Assembly: GCF_000271305.1 (NCBI RefSeq)
Contig: NZ_AKGD01000001.1
Span: 992,001 to 1,056,000, forward strand
Length of the DNA: 64,000 bases
From: Hydrocarboniphaga effusa AP103
Lineage (GTDB): Bacteria; Pseudomonadota; Gammaproteobacteria; Nevskiales; Nevskiaceae
Reading direction: 5' to 3'
Shown here: positions 1 to 8,219 of the stretch, piece by piece
Layout of the letters: each line of letters opens with the position of its first letter
Numbering within the stretch: the stretch's first letter is position 1
Program-made: the position numbers and the translations under genes
The notes under the pieces: model-generated
Seen by the model: only the letters and a program-made list of their open reading frames with translations
What the model was told of the DNA's origin: nothing
The model's database searches: none

Positions 1-16
1 GCTGAGCGCCCCGAAA

Positions 17-1225
17 TCAACGGTAGTACCGCGTCTCCAGATGCACGCGACGGCGCGCGCGCTGCTCGCGGCGCTGCGCTTCACCAATCTGCGGAACGAA
101 GGCCGGCAGGTGCTCGCGCAGTTCCGCGAGCTTGACGAGCCGCCCCGTCGGCGACGGAACCTTGTCGGCCCAGATCCAGCGATACCACAGGTAGCCGCGA
201 CGCTGGCCGTCGGTATCGAGCCAGTTCGGCACGCCCGGATCGCGCTGCGCGATCACGATGCGCAGTACGCCGTCTGGGTCGATCCGCGCCTGCATTCGAT
301 TGATGCTGGTGGTGCGATGAAACGCATCGGTCGATTCGTTCCACAGGTTGTAGAGCTGGAAGCTCCAATAGGGAGCAGGCTCGTCGGGCATCTCGATCAG
401 CAATGCCTCGTCTTCGGCGACGTCGAAGAAGGTCACGCCGTAGTGCACGTACTCCGAGCCCGGCACGCGCTTCTGCGGCACCGGCAGCTCGTTGTAGCGG
501 CTCGCGGCGAGTTCGTTGGCGAGTCGCTTGAGATAGTAGGCGGCGAGCGTCTTCGCCCAATGCACCGCGTCGGCGAGCGCCTTGGCGCAGCGCTCGGGCG
601 TCAGCGGCGCCGGCGTCAGGCCCTCGTTGCCGAGCTTGACGATGTGGAAATCGGCCGGCAGGTGCCGATCCCAATCGCTCAGGTACTGGCGCACGCTGAA
701 CTTCGAATCGGCCGGCGTCAGCCGCATCCAGTTGCCTTTCCAGTCGGCCGGACGTTCGGCGCTCAGCAGCAGTTCGAAGTGCCCGTCTTCTCCAATGACC
801 AGGTCGCGCGAACTCGTTTCTCCCGTGGTCTTGAAGCCCGGAAAGATCGGAAACACGCCCTCGTTGGTATTGAGGATGAAGCCGTCGATCGTGCTCACGT
901 TGGCCCAGACGCGATAGTCGCTGCGGCCGTCGATCGTCGCGGTCAGGTAGATGTTGTCGACGTTCGGCGCGCCCCAGGGCGCCAGCGGGTCGAGCCCCCG
1001 GTGAAAGGCCGGAAACTCCGGATCGGCGAAGCCGAACTCTTCCTGGATCGCAAACGCGATGAGCCGCGCGAGATAGCGATGGCCTTCGGCAAGATCGCGC
1101 GGATCGTTCGCGAACGGCGCTGCCGAGACGATGGAAGCGCCGCTCGCGATGTCGTCCGCGAACGACTGCCAGGCCGCTGCCAAGGTCTGGCGCGCAAGCG
1201 GCCCGGACGAACTGTCGTTGCCCAT
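17..1225 (-). CDS. DUF1214 domain protein
   Basis: The 402-residue protein carries a C-terminal DUF1214 region, recognisable from the RDPGVPNWLDT block followed by GYLWYRW. No signal peptide is visible, so it is probably cytoplasmic, unlike the exported DUF1254/DUF1214 protein near 10 kb. The biochemical role of the family is not established; members are common beside P450 and CoA-ester catabolic genes. The gene starts 4 bp after the stop of the enoyl-CoA hydratase gene, so the two form an operon read leftward from the operator near 2.08 kb. A GGAG lies upstream of the ATG within the end of that gene. Family assignment is good; function is unknown. Confidence 0.8.
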   Translation of the reverse strand: MGNDSSSGPLARQTLAAAWQSFADDIASGASIVSAAPFANDPRDLAEGHRYLARLIAFAIQEEFGFADPEFPAFHRGLDPLAPWGAPNVDNIYLTATIDGRSDYRVWANVSTIDGFILNTNEGVFPIFPGFKTTGETSSRDLVIGEDGHFELLLSAERPADWKGNWMRLTPADSKFSVRQYLSDWDRHLPADFHIVKLGNEGLTPAPLTPERCAKALADAVHWAKTLAAYYLKRLANELAASRYNELPVPQKRVPGSEYVHYGVTFFDVAEDEALLIEMPDEPAPYWSFQLYNLWNESTDAFHRTTSINRMQARIDPDGVLRIVIAQRDPGVPNWLDTDGQRRGYLWYRWIWADKVPSPTGRLVKLAELREHLPAFVPQIGEAQRREQRARRRVHLETRYYR

Positions 1226-1229
1226 GAGG

Positions 1230-2015
1230 TCATTCGCTCCAGCGCGGCATGCGCTTTTCGAGAAAGGCGGCCGGCCCTTCGCGGTTGTCGGGCGAGGCGT
1301 TGACGCGCGACACCGCGGCGTCGGTCAGGGCTCTGGCCTCTTCTTCACTGATTTCGGCGGCGATGCGGGCGATGGCGAGCGATTCGCGCACCGCGACCGG
1401 CGAGTTGCGCGCAATGCGCCCGGCCAGCGCATAGGCTTCTTCGATCACCTGCTCGTCGGCCACCAGGCGATTGACGAGTCCGACCTCGTAGCAGCGCCTG
1501 GCGGCGATCAGATCGGCCGTCGCCAGCCATTCGATCGCGATCGCCCGCGGCACGCGCTTGGGCAGGCGATAGACGCCGCAGGCGCCGGCGATGGTGCCGC
1601 GGCTCGTCTCGGGCAAGCCCAGGCGCGCGGTTTCACCGGCGACGATCAGATCGCAGGACAGCGCGAGTTCGAGCCCGCCGCCCGCGGCGACTCCGCGGAT
1701 CGCCGCGATCCACGGCTTGCGGCGCGGAAACGACGAAAGCCCCAGATAGCCGCCGCGCGGTCGCAGCAATTCGTCGCTGCGGCCGGCGGAGAGCGTCGCC
1801 AGATCCGCGCCGGCCGAGAACGCCAGCCCGCCGGCGCCGGTGAGCACGACGGCGCGAATGTCGGTATCGGATTCGACCACTTCGGCCGCCGCTTCGAGTG
1901 CCTCGGCCATCGCCGGATCGATCGCATTGCGCGCGGCCGGACGGTCGATGACGATGCAGGCCAGGTGCGGCCGCTCGCGCAGGATGGCCACGCTTCCCGA
2001 TGTCGATGACGACAT
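1230..2015 (-). CDS. enoyl-CoA hydratase/isomerase family protein
   Basis: A crotonase-fold protein of 261 residues. It has the oxyanion-hole segment AFSAGADL, the second segment AAGGGLELAL, and the LGLPE glutamate expected for hydratases. The ATG at 2015 was chosen because GAGGAG precedes it by a few bases and the protein then begins at the usual family position; an upstream in-frame extension lacks similarity. It probably hydrates a 2-enoyl-CoA in a beta-oxidation-type pathway, but the exact substrate cannot be read from sequence. First gene of a two-gene leftward unit with the DUF1214 protein. It is divergent from an SDR gene, with a shared operator between them. Confidence 0.88.
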   Translation of the reverse strand: MSSSTSGSVAILRERPHLACIVIDRPAARNAIDPAMAEALEAAAEVVESDTDIRAVVLTGAGGLAFSAGADLATLSAGRSDELLRPRGGYLGLSSFPRRKPWIAAIRGVAAGGGLELALSCDLIVAGETARLGLPETSRGTIAGACGVYRLPKRVPRAIAIEWLATADLIAARRCYEVGLVNRLVADEQVIEEAYALAGRIARNSPVAVRESLAIARIAAEISEEEARALTDAAVSRVNASPDNREGPAAFLEKRMPRWSE

Positions 2016-2072
2016 GCGATCTCCTCTGTCGATCTGATCCGCACGATGCCCTGCGGCCCGATTGCGGCTAAA

Positions 2073-2082
2073 TAGTGCACCA
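2073..2082. promoter_or_regulatory. putative shared operator, copy 1
   Basis: TAGTGCACCA inside AAATAGTGCACCATT, between the divergent enoyl-CoA hydratase and SDR genes. A -10-like TATAAG (2084-2089) follows immediately, facing the SDR gene. One of seven sites fitting TRGTRYMCYA in this window. The binding protein is inferred, with the double-GntR regulators as the best candidates. Confidence 0.6.
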
Positions 2083-2133
2083 TTATAAGCTGCACGTCGC
2101 GTCGTGCACCCGTGCGCCCTGGAAGAGAACAAA

Positions 2134-2928
2134 ATGAACCGACTTCAGAACAAAATCTGCATCGTCACGGGCGGCGCCCTCGGCATCGGCCGCGCGAGCG
2201 CCAAGCTCATGGCGGCCGAAGGCGCGCGCGTGGTCGTCGCGGACCTCGATCTCGCGGCCGCGCAGGCCGTCGTCGACGCGATCGAGCAGGCCGGCGGCGA
2301 AGCGCTGGCCGTGCAGCTCGATGCGACGAGCGAAGCCTCGATCGAAACCATGGTCAAGCTCGCGCACCAGACCTATGGGCGCATCGACGTGCTCTACAAC
2401 AACGTCGGCTTCACCGATTCGGCGCGCGACACCACGGTGACCGAAATGGACTGGAGCTACTGGGACCGCGCGGTGCGGCTCAACCTGATGAGCGCGGTGT
2501 ATCCGACACGCTGCGTGCTGCCGATCATGATCGAAGGCGGCGGCGGCTCGATCATCAACACCACCTCGATGGCGGCCGTGCAAGGCATGGACAAGCCGAC
2601 TGCCTATGCGGCGACCAAGGGTGGCGTGCAGGCCTTCTCGCGCAGCGTGGCCGTGCAGTACGGCAAGCAGGGCGTGCGCTGCAACACCATCGCGCCGGGC
2701 CTGATCATGACCACGCGCGCTCCGAACTGGCCCAAGCCGGTGCTCGAGACTTTCAAGAAGCACACGCTGGTTCCGCGCCTCGGCCTGCCCGAGGACATCG
2801 GCAACCTCGCGGTATTCCTGGCCTCGGACGAATCGGGCTACATCACCGGGCAGATGTTCCAGGTCGACGGTGGCGTCGGCATCCAGAACCCGACCACGTC
2901 GGACATGCGCGAACTCGCCGGCGGCTGA
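2134..2928 (+). CDS. short-chain dehydrogenase/reductase
   Basis: A classical SDR of 264 residues. It has the NAD(P)-binding TGGALGIG near residues 12-19, the YNNVG variant of NNAG, and a catalytic Ser...Tyr-Ala-Ala-Thr-Lys (STS...YAATK). The C-terminal FLASDESGYITGQ...VDGG is typical. It likely oxidises a secondary alcohol or reduces a ketone. The ATG at 2134 is preceded by GGAAGAGAAC; a GTG ten codons upstream is possible but less well placed. It is divergent from the hydratase/DUF1214 unit and sits 50 bp downstream of operator copy 1. It converges on the double-GntR gene. Confidence 0.88.
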   Translation: MNRLQNKICIVTGGALGIGRASAKLMAAEGARVVVADLDLAAAQAVVDAIEQAGGEALAVQLDATSEASIETMVKLAHQTYGRIDVLYNNVGFTDSARDTTVTEMDWSYWDRAVRLNLMSAVYPTRCVLPIMIEGGGGSIINTTSMAAVQGMDKPTAYAATKGGVQAFSRSVAVQYGKQGVRCNTIAPGLIMTTRAPNWPKPVLETFKKHTLVPRLGLPEDIGNLAVFLASDESGYITGQMFQVDGGVGIQNPTTSDMRELAGG

Positions 2929-2956
2929 CGCCCCAGGCGCCCGGGCGCGCGCCGGC

Positions 2957-4579
2957 TCAGGCGGATTCGGGCGTTTTTTCGAGCGAGTGCAGCCAGTTCT
3001 CGCGCTCGGTATTGCCGTACCAGGCGTCGACGAGCTTCATGTGCCGGGCCATCAGCCGGCGCGACAGCGGCGCGTCGCCCTTGCCGATCGCGGCCGCGAC
3101 TTCGGCATGGCTGCCCGACAGCACCTGCCAGGTTTCCGCGGGCGGGATATCGGTCGGATAGTAGGCCGCGATGTCCGACATGATGCGCGTGAACAGGGCC
3201 AGCACGCGGTTGCCCGACAGATCGCTGATCTCCAGGTGCAGGCGGCCGTGCACGGCCGGAATCTGCTCGTGCGTCGCTGCCTTTTGCGCCGCGATCACGG
3301 CTTCGAGCCGCTGCTTGCCCGCGGCGGTGATGCGCTGGGCCGCGAGTTGCGCCGAAGCCAGCTGCAGCGAACGCCACATTTCGTAGAAGTGACGCGGCTT
3401 GAGCCGCGCGTACTGAAAGTAGATCGTCGCGAGCTCGGCGGTATAGCTCGGATCAGGCACACCGATCACCATGCCGCCGCTGTAGCCGCGGCGCAGCTGC
3501 ACGATGCAATGCAGCTCGAGCGTACGCAACGCCTCGCGAAACACCGCGCGACTGACGCCGTAGCGCTCGCGCAGCTCGGGTTCGGATCCGAGCCGGCTGC
3601 CCGGCGCCGCATCGCTCGCCGCGATGTCGCGCGCGATGCGCAGCGAAACCCGGTGTCCGAGCTTGTAGAGCCCGCTGGTGCCCGAAGGATCGGCCTCGGC
3701 GCTCAGATCCACCGCGCTCGCCTGCTCGAACGTCAGGCCCTGTTCGCGCAACTCGGCTTCGACGAGCTTGCGGCTGCGCTTGATGGTGCTACGTACTTCG
3801 AGCCGCCCGGCGACGACGTCGCCGGCCAGCAGCGCGTCGACGAGCAGGCGCTTTTCCTTGCGCGACGCGCGCGCGAGTTCGGGCAGGCGCGGGTCGTCGG
3901 CCGAGACCGTGAGCATGTCGCTGGTCACGCGATAGAGCGATTCGATCAGCAGCGCGAGCGCCGGGTTGCGCGGCAGCGCCGCGATCGCCGAGCGCAGCTC
4001 GAAGTGATGCTTGACCTCCTGCGCCAGATCGTCCGCCGGCCCCGCCATGAGCTGGTCGTAGAGCGCGCGCATGCGCGCCAGGTCGGCATCGGTGGCGCGC
4101 TCGCAGGCGAGTTCCACCATCAGGCCTTCGAGCAGCTCGCGCGCCTCGAACAGCTCGGACAGCTTGACCGCCGCGAGCTCCAGATAGCTCGCAAGCGCGA
4201 GCACCGCCGATCCACGCGCCGGCTGCTGCACCACGAGCCCGCCGCCGATGCCGCGGCGCATGCGCGCCACGCCGTGACGTTCGACCTGGCGCACCGCCTC
4301 GCGCAAGGTCGAGCGGCTGACCTTGTAGCGCTTCATGAGCTCGCCCTGGTTGCCGAGCACCTCGCCGACCGGCCAGCCGGCCTCGGCGATGTCGCGCTTG
4401 ATCGCGAACGCCACCTTTTCGCCGAGCTTGCGCTCGCGCGCATCGGCATCCGACTTGTCGCTGCTGCGCGGCTTGCGGCTGGCATTGTCCTTGAGCCGGC
4501 GCGTCGATACGGCGCGTGCATCGGTACGCGCATCGGCGCGCGCGTCCGCGGGTTCTTTTCGCGTGGTCTTGGCGGGCAT
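2957..4579 (-). CDS. tandem double-module GntR/FadR-type transcriptional regulator
   Basis: A 540-residue protein that is two complete GntR-FCD regulators in one chain. After a basic, Ala/Arg/Asp-rich tail (1-50) comes winged helix 1 (about 52-117; VSRSTLREAVRQVERHG then RRGIGGG) and a helical FCD-like region (about 125-275). Winged helix 2 follows (about 305-372; VSRAVFREALRTLELH then RRGYSGG), with a second FCD-like region (about 378-530). Ordinary FCD regulators are about 220-250 residues and dimerise, so this chain could be a covalent pseudo-dimer. It is divergent from the PaaK-like ligase operon, with operator copy 2 between them, which suggests autoregulation. A paralogue with the same architecture lies at 22-23.6 kb. 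Confidence 0.85.
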   Translation of the reverse strand: MPAKTTRKEPADARADARTDARAVSTRRLKDNASRKPRSSDKSDADARERKLGEKVAFAIKRDIAEAGWPVGEVLGNQGELMKRYKVSRSTLREAVRQVERHGVARMRRGIGGGLVVQQPARGSAVLALASYLELAAVKLSELFEARELLEGLMVELACERATDADLARMRALYDQLMAGPADDLAQEVKHHFELRSAIAALPRNPALALLIESLYRVTSDMLTVSADDPRLPELARASRKEKRLLVDALLAGDVVAGRLEVRSTIKRSRKLVEAELREQGLTFEQASAVDLSAEADPSGTSGLYKLGHRVSLRIARDIAASDAAPGSRLGSEPELRERYGVSRAVFREALRTLELHCIVQLRRGYSGGMVIGVPDPSYTAELATIYFQYARLKPRHFYEMWRSLQLASAQLAAQRITAAGKQRLEAVIAAQKAATHEQIPAVHGRLHLEISDLSGNRVLALFTRIMSDIAAYYPTDIPPAETWQVLSGSHAEVAAAIGKGDAPLSRRLMARHMKLVDAWYGNTERENWLHSLEKTPESA

Positions 4580-4674
4580 AGATGTGTGGAAACGTCCCCT
4601 GGCTCTTATCGGCCGAAATCCAGCTCGGCTCTTCCGGACGGCCAGTTTAGGCCGGTTTCACAGACGGCTGTAAA

Positions 4675-4684
4675 TGGTGTCCTA
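4675..4684. promoter_or_regulatory. putative shared operator, copy 2
   Basis: TGGTGTCCTA within AAATGGTGTCCTATTC, between the double-GntR gene and the ligase operon. The following GGCATGCTAACCGCG closely matches the leader downstream of copy 7, so the two ligase promoters seem to share more than the operator. Confidence 0.6.
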
Positions 4685-4788
4685 TTCGTGGCATGCTAAC
4701 CGCGTCACCAGCGGCCCCGTCCATGAACCGGGCCCACACCATTCGCGAGGAGAAGCCCGGCGGTTCGGGCGATCGGGAAATCGTCTTC

Positions 4789-6165
4789 ATGTCCAGCAAC
4801 ACCGCTTTCGAAGCCGCGTCCGCAAGCGAGCCGCGCTTTTTCGACGCTGTCGAAACCCTGCCGCGCGAGGAGCTGCAGGCGCTGCAGCAGCGCCGCCTGC
4901 TCGCGATGGTCGAGCATGCCTATCGGCACTCGCCGCTCGTGCGGTGCAACTGGGAAGCGGCCGGCGTCACGCCGGCGCAGATTCGCTCGATCGCCGATTT
5001 CAAGCGGCTCGCTCCGTTCATGGACAAGGACCAGTCGCGCGCCTGGCGCGACGAGCACGACGATCCGTTCGGCGGCCTGCTCTGCTGCGATCCGCGCGAG
5101 CTGAGCTTCATCGCCTCGAGCTCCGGAACCACCGGCGATCCGACCGTGTTCGGCTGGCGCTGGAACGCCGACGGCCTGGCGCCCGACGGTTGCGGATTCG
5201 ATCCCGACGGGCCTTCGGCGTTCTGGAGCAACACGCATCGCGATCTCTGGCTCATGGGCGCGCGGCCGGGCGATTCCGTCGTGATGCTCAACATGCGCAT
5301 ACGCGGGCCGGTCTATCGCTGCCTCGACCGGCTCGGCATCACGCCGATCCTGATCAGCTACAAGCCCGACGACGTCTATGCCTTCGTCGAGCTGTCGCGC
5401 CGCTATCGTCCGGTCGCGCTGTTCACCGCGAGCAATCCGTTCGTGAACTCGCTCGAGAATGCGCAACGCGAGCTCGGCATCGACATGGCCGAAGTGCTGT
5501 CGAGCTACAAGGCGGTGATGTTCGCGGGCGAGCCGATGGGCCCGCGCGTGCGCCGCGTGCTCGAAAGCTGGAACCTGCAAGGCCGCATCTACAACCAGAC
5601 CGCGTTCGGCGACATCGCGGTCGCGCACGAATGCCCGCTGCACGACGGCGTGCACGCGCACGAGGACATCGCGCTCGTCGAACTCGTCGATCCCGAAACC
5701 GGCAAGACCATCGAAGGCGACGGCGTCGGCGAGCTCTGCGTGACTTCGCTCGTCAATGGCGTCGACCCGCTGATCCGCTATCGCTCGGGTGACATGGTGC
5801 GCCTGACGACCGAGCCCTGCGCCTGCGGCCGCAGCGGCGCGCGCTTCTGGACATTGGGCCGCACCGGCGACGAAGTCGTCGTCGAAGGCCACACCATTCT
5901 GCCGATGGACGTCTGGGGCGCCGTCGAGGACGTCGAGGAATGTTCGGCCGGCTTGTTCCAGGTGATTCGTCCCGCGCGCGATCTGCCGGCGCTCAGGCTG
6001 CGCGTCGGCTATGGCGGCAACCCCGATCTCGATCTGGTTCGCCGCAAGCTCGAAGCCTCGGTGAAGGCGGCGGTCGGCGTGACGCCCGAGCTCGAATTGC
6101 TGCCCTATGCGGAGCTCGGCAAATACGGCCCGCGCAACAAGATGCCGCGCACCGCCAAGCAGTGA
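4789..6165 (+). CDS. phenylacetate-CoA ligase-like adenylate-forming enzyme
   Basis: A PaaK-type member of the ANL superfamily of about 458 residues. The N-terminal LPREELQALQQRRL helix is typical of PaaK. The ATP-binding loop SSSGTTGDPT lies near 110-119, an aromatic A5-like NQTAFGD follows, and LIRYRSGD marks the hinge. A Cys-rich CACGRSG precedes the C-terminal domain, as in many PaaK homologues. It should activate a carboxylic acid to its CoA thioester; the acid is unknown. Start uncertain: ATG 4789 begins just before the conserved region but has a weak ribosome site. ATG 4723 is an alternative, and ATG 4693 lies in a leader block conserved at a second promoter where it is not a start. 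First gene of a five-gene operon. Confidence 0.82.
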   Translation: MSSNTAFEAASASEPRFFDAVETLPREELQALQQRRLLAMVEHAYRHSPLVRCNWEAAGVTPAQIRSIADFKRLAPFMDKDQSRAWRDEHDDPFGGLLCCDPRELSFIASSSGTTGDPTVFGWRWNADGLAPDGCGFDPDGPSAFWSNTHRDLWLMGARPGDSVVMLNMRIRGPVYRCLDRLGITPILISYKPDDVYAFVELSRRYRPVALFTASNPFVNSLENAQRELGIDMAEVLSSYKAVMFAGEPMGPRVRRVLESWNLQGRIYNQTAFGDIAVAHECPLHDGVHAHEDIALVELVDPETGKTIEGDGVGELCVTSLVNGVDPLIRYRSGDMVRLTTEPCACGRSGARFWTLGRTGDEVVVEGHTILPMDVWGAVEDVEECSAGLFQVIRPARDLPALRLRVGYGGNPDLDLVRRKLEASVKAAVGVTPELELLPYAELGKYGPRNKMPRTAKQ

Positions 6166-6173
6166 GATCGACG

Positions 6174-6887
6174 ATGACCGCTTCCAGCAACCCAGGCTCC
6201 TTGCACAGCCGCTTCCTCTCCCGTCCCGACGATGCACCGTGGATGGTCGGTCTTGCGACCAGCGCCGCAGGCTCGCTGCCGTATCCGCTCAGCGAGCGCG
6301 ATATCGAGGCCGATACCGCTCATGCGCTGCGCGTGTTCGCCGAACTGGGCCTGGCGCGTGCCGAACTCGTGCACATGATCGGCGACGGCGCCGAAGAGAT
6401 CGTCTGGTGGCCGTTCGAGAACGCGGCGATGCGAATGGGCATTCCGTGGATCCAGGCCGAAGGCGGCCCTCACGATACCGCTCGCAGCGACATGGTGCTG
6501 CGTCGCTTTCGTCCGCATGCGGTGCTCGGCATGAGCCTGCCGGTACTCGATGCGCTCGGCGAACTCGGCCGCGACCTGCACGGCATGCTCGGCAATCTGC
6601 GGGCACTCACGGCGACGCCGCAGGCCGCGATCAAGCTGCGCTCGCTCGGCATCGCCTGCCGCGTGCAGGCCCTGCTCGGACCGATCTTCCTGTTCGAAGC
6701 CGCCGACGGCAGCGGTCTGCGCTACGACGAAAGCGAATGGCTCGTCGAAAGCCTGGACGGCGAGCTCGTGCTGACCGCGGTCAGCGCCCGCATGTCTCCG
6801 TTCTCGCGCTTGCGCACGGGACAGCGCGGCCGCGTCGGCCGCATCGAGCGTGACGGCAGGCGCGAAGCGCGCGTGCTCTTCGACTAG
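6174..6887 (+). CDS. short ligase-like companion protein, function unknown
   Basis: A 237-residue protein starting 8 bp after the ligase stop, so probably translationally coupled to it. I do not recognise a named family. Its layout resembles the middle of a PaaK-type ligase: a segment about entering from a hydrophobic face (VWWPFENAAMRMG), then RRFRPHAVLGMSLPVL, which parallels the RRYRPVALFTASNPFV stretch of the upstream enzyme. It ends with FSRLRTGQRGRV, like the hinge YRTGD motif. It lacks the N-terminal Ser/Gly/Thr ATP loop and the C-terminal catalytic domain. It could be a degenerate subunit or specificity partner of the ligase. The resemblance is my reading by eye and needs structure prediction. 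Confidence 0.55.
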   Translation: MTASSNPGSLHSRFLSRPDDAPWMVGLATSAAGSLPYPLSERDIEADTAHALRVFAELGLARAELVHMIGDGAEEIVWWPFENAAMRMGIPWIQAEGGPHDTARSDMVLRRFRPHAVLGMSLPVLDALGELGRDLHGMLGNLRALTATPQAAIKLRSLGIACRVQALLGPIFLFEAADGSGLRYDESEWLVESLDGELVLTAVSARMSPFSRLRTGQRGRVGRIERDGRREARVLFD

Positions 6888-6906
6888 CCGCAACCGTCCG
6901 CGCGCC

Positions 6907-8184
6907 ATGACGCCGCCGCCGGAGCAACCCGTGATCGCAGAGACACCGGCGCCGGCGGCCGATGCGCTGCGCTCATTCGCGCCCTCAAAGGCCGAGGGCT
7001 TGCCGCGGCGCGATGCGATCGCGCTGACGCTGATCATGCTCACGCACGGCGTCGGGCAGACGCTGATCTTCGCGATCCTGCCTGCGGTCGCGCGCGATCT
7101 CGGCATCGCCGATCAGGCCGTGAGCCTGATCTATGTGCTGCCCGCGATCGCCTGGTCGTTCATGACGACCTGGTGGGGGCGCCACTCCGATCGCCGCGGG
7201 CGGCGCATCGTGATCCTGACCGGCATCGTCGGCTTCATGCTGTCGCAATTGATGTTCGCGGGCGCCGCCTTGCTCGGCTACGCCGGCTGGATCGGAGCCG
7301 GCACGCTGTGGGCGCTGATCCTGCTCTCGCGGCTGGTCTACAGCGGCCTGTCGAGCGGATCGCTGCCCGCCTCGCAGGCCTATATCGTCAGCCGCGTTTC
7401 GCCTGCCGAGCGCGCGACCGCGCTCGGTCGGCTCACGGCTTCGTGGAATCTCGGCAATCTGCTCGGCCCGGCCGTGATCGGCCTGCTGACCGCGCTCGGC
7501 GTGCTGACGCCGCTGTTCGCGACCGCCGCGCTCGCGCTCGTGATCTGGGCCTGGGTTCGCGGTTGCCTGCGCAGCGAAGGGCCGGTCGCAGGCGCGACGC
7601 CAGCGGGCCGCCTGAGTCCGCTCGACGCACGGCTGCGCAGCTCCATGCTCATCGCCTTGTGCGGCAGCTTCGCGCAGGCCTCGCTGCTGCAGACGCTGGG
7701 GTTCTACCTGATGGATCATCTCGGCGTCGCGACCGCCGAGGTTCCGCGCGCCGTCGGCTTCGCGCTGATGTTCTCGGCGATTTCGACGCTGCTCGCGCAG
7801 ACGGTATTCGTCCAGAGCCTGCGCCCCATGCCGCGCACGCTCGAAATCCTCGGTGCCGGCATCAACGCGGTCGCCTTCCTGGGCCTGATTCTCGCCGATC
7901 GCCTGTTCGTCATCTGGATCGCGACCGCGCTCTGCGGCTTCGGCTATGGATTGCTGCGGCTCGGCAACGTCGCCGGAGCTTCGCACGCGGTGCGCGGCGA
8001 CGAACAAGGTGCCGTCGCCGGGCTCAACAGCGCGATGTGGTCGGCCGGCTACATCATCGCGCCGCTCGCAGCGATGAGCCTGCATCAGATCGATCCACGC
8101 CTGCCCTACATCGCCGCAATGCTCGGCACCGCGCTCGCGCTGACCGCGGCCAAAGGGCGCAAGGAAGCCCTGGAGCAGGCGTAA
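6907..8184 (+). CDS. MFS transporter
   Basis: A major facilitator superfamily protein of 425 residues with about 12 hydrophobic segments. The loop 2-3 signature reads WWGRHSDRRGRR, matching the GxLaDrxGrr consensus. The ATG at 6907 places the start about 35 residues before the first membrane segment; a longer in-frame start overlaps the previous gene. It probably moves the pathway substrate or a product across the inner membrane. Third gene of the ligase operon, 19 bp after the companion gene. Confidence 0.85.
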   Translation: MTPPPEQPVIAETPAPAADALRSFAPSKAEGLPRRDAIALTLIMLTHGVGQTLIFAILPAVARDLGIADQAVSLIYVLPAIAWSFMTTWWGRHSDRRGRRIVILTGIVGFMLSQLMFAGAALLGYAGWIGAGTLWALILLSRLVYSGLSSGSLPASQAYIVSRVSPAERATALGRLTASWNLGNLLGPAVIGLLTALGVLTPLFATAALALVIWAWVRGCLRSEGPVAGATPAGRLSPLDARLRSSMLIALCGSFAQASLLQTLGFYLMDHLGVATAEVPRAVGFALMFSAISTLLAQTVFVQSLRPMPRTLEILGAGINAVAFLGLILADRLFVIWIATALCGFGYGLLRLGNVAGASHAVRGDEQGAVAGLNSAMWSAGYIIAPLAAMSLHQIDPRLPYIAAMLGTALALTAAKGRKEALEQA

Positions 8185-8219
8185 AACGACAAGACCAACA
8201 GAATTCCGGAGGAGTCATC

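Noticed and set aside
2870..4699. 609-codon frame opposite the double-GntR gene
   Set aside because: It is antisense to a gene with clear domains and has Arg/His/Ala-rich composition expected from high-GC shadow frames.
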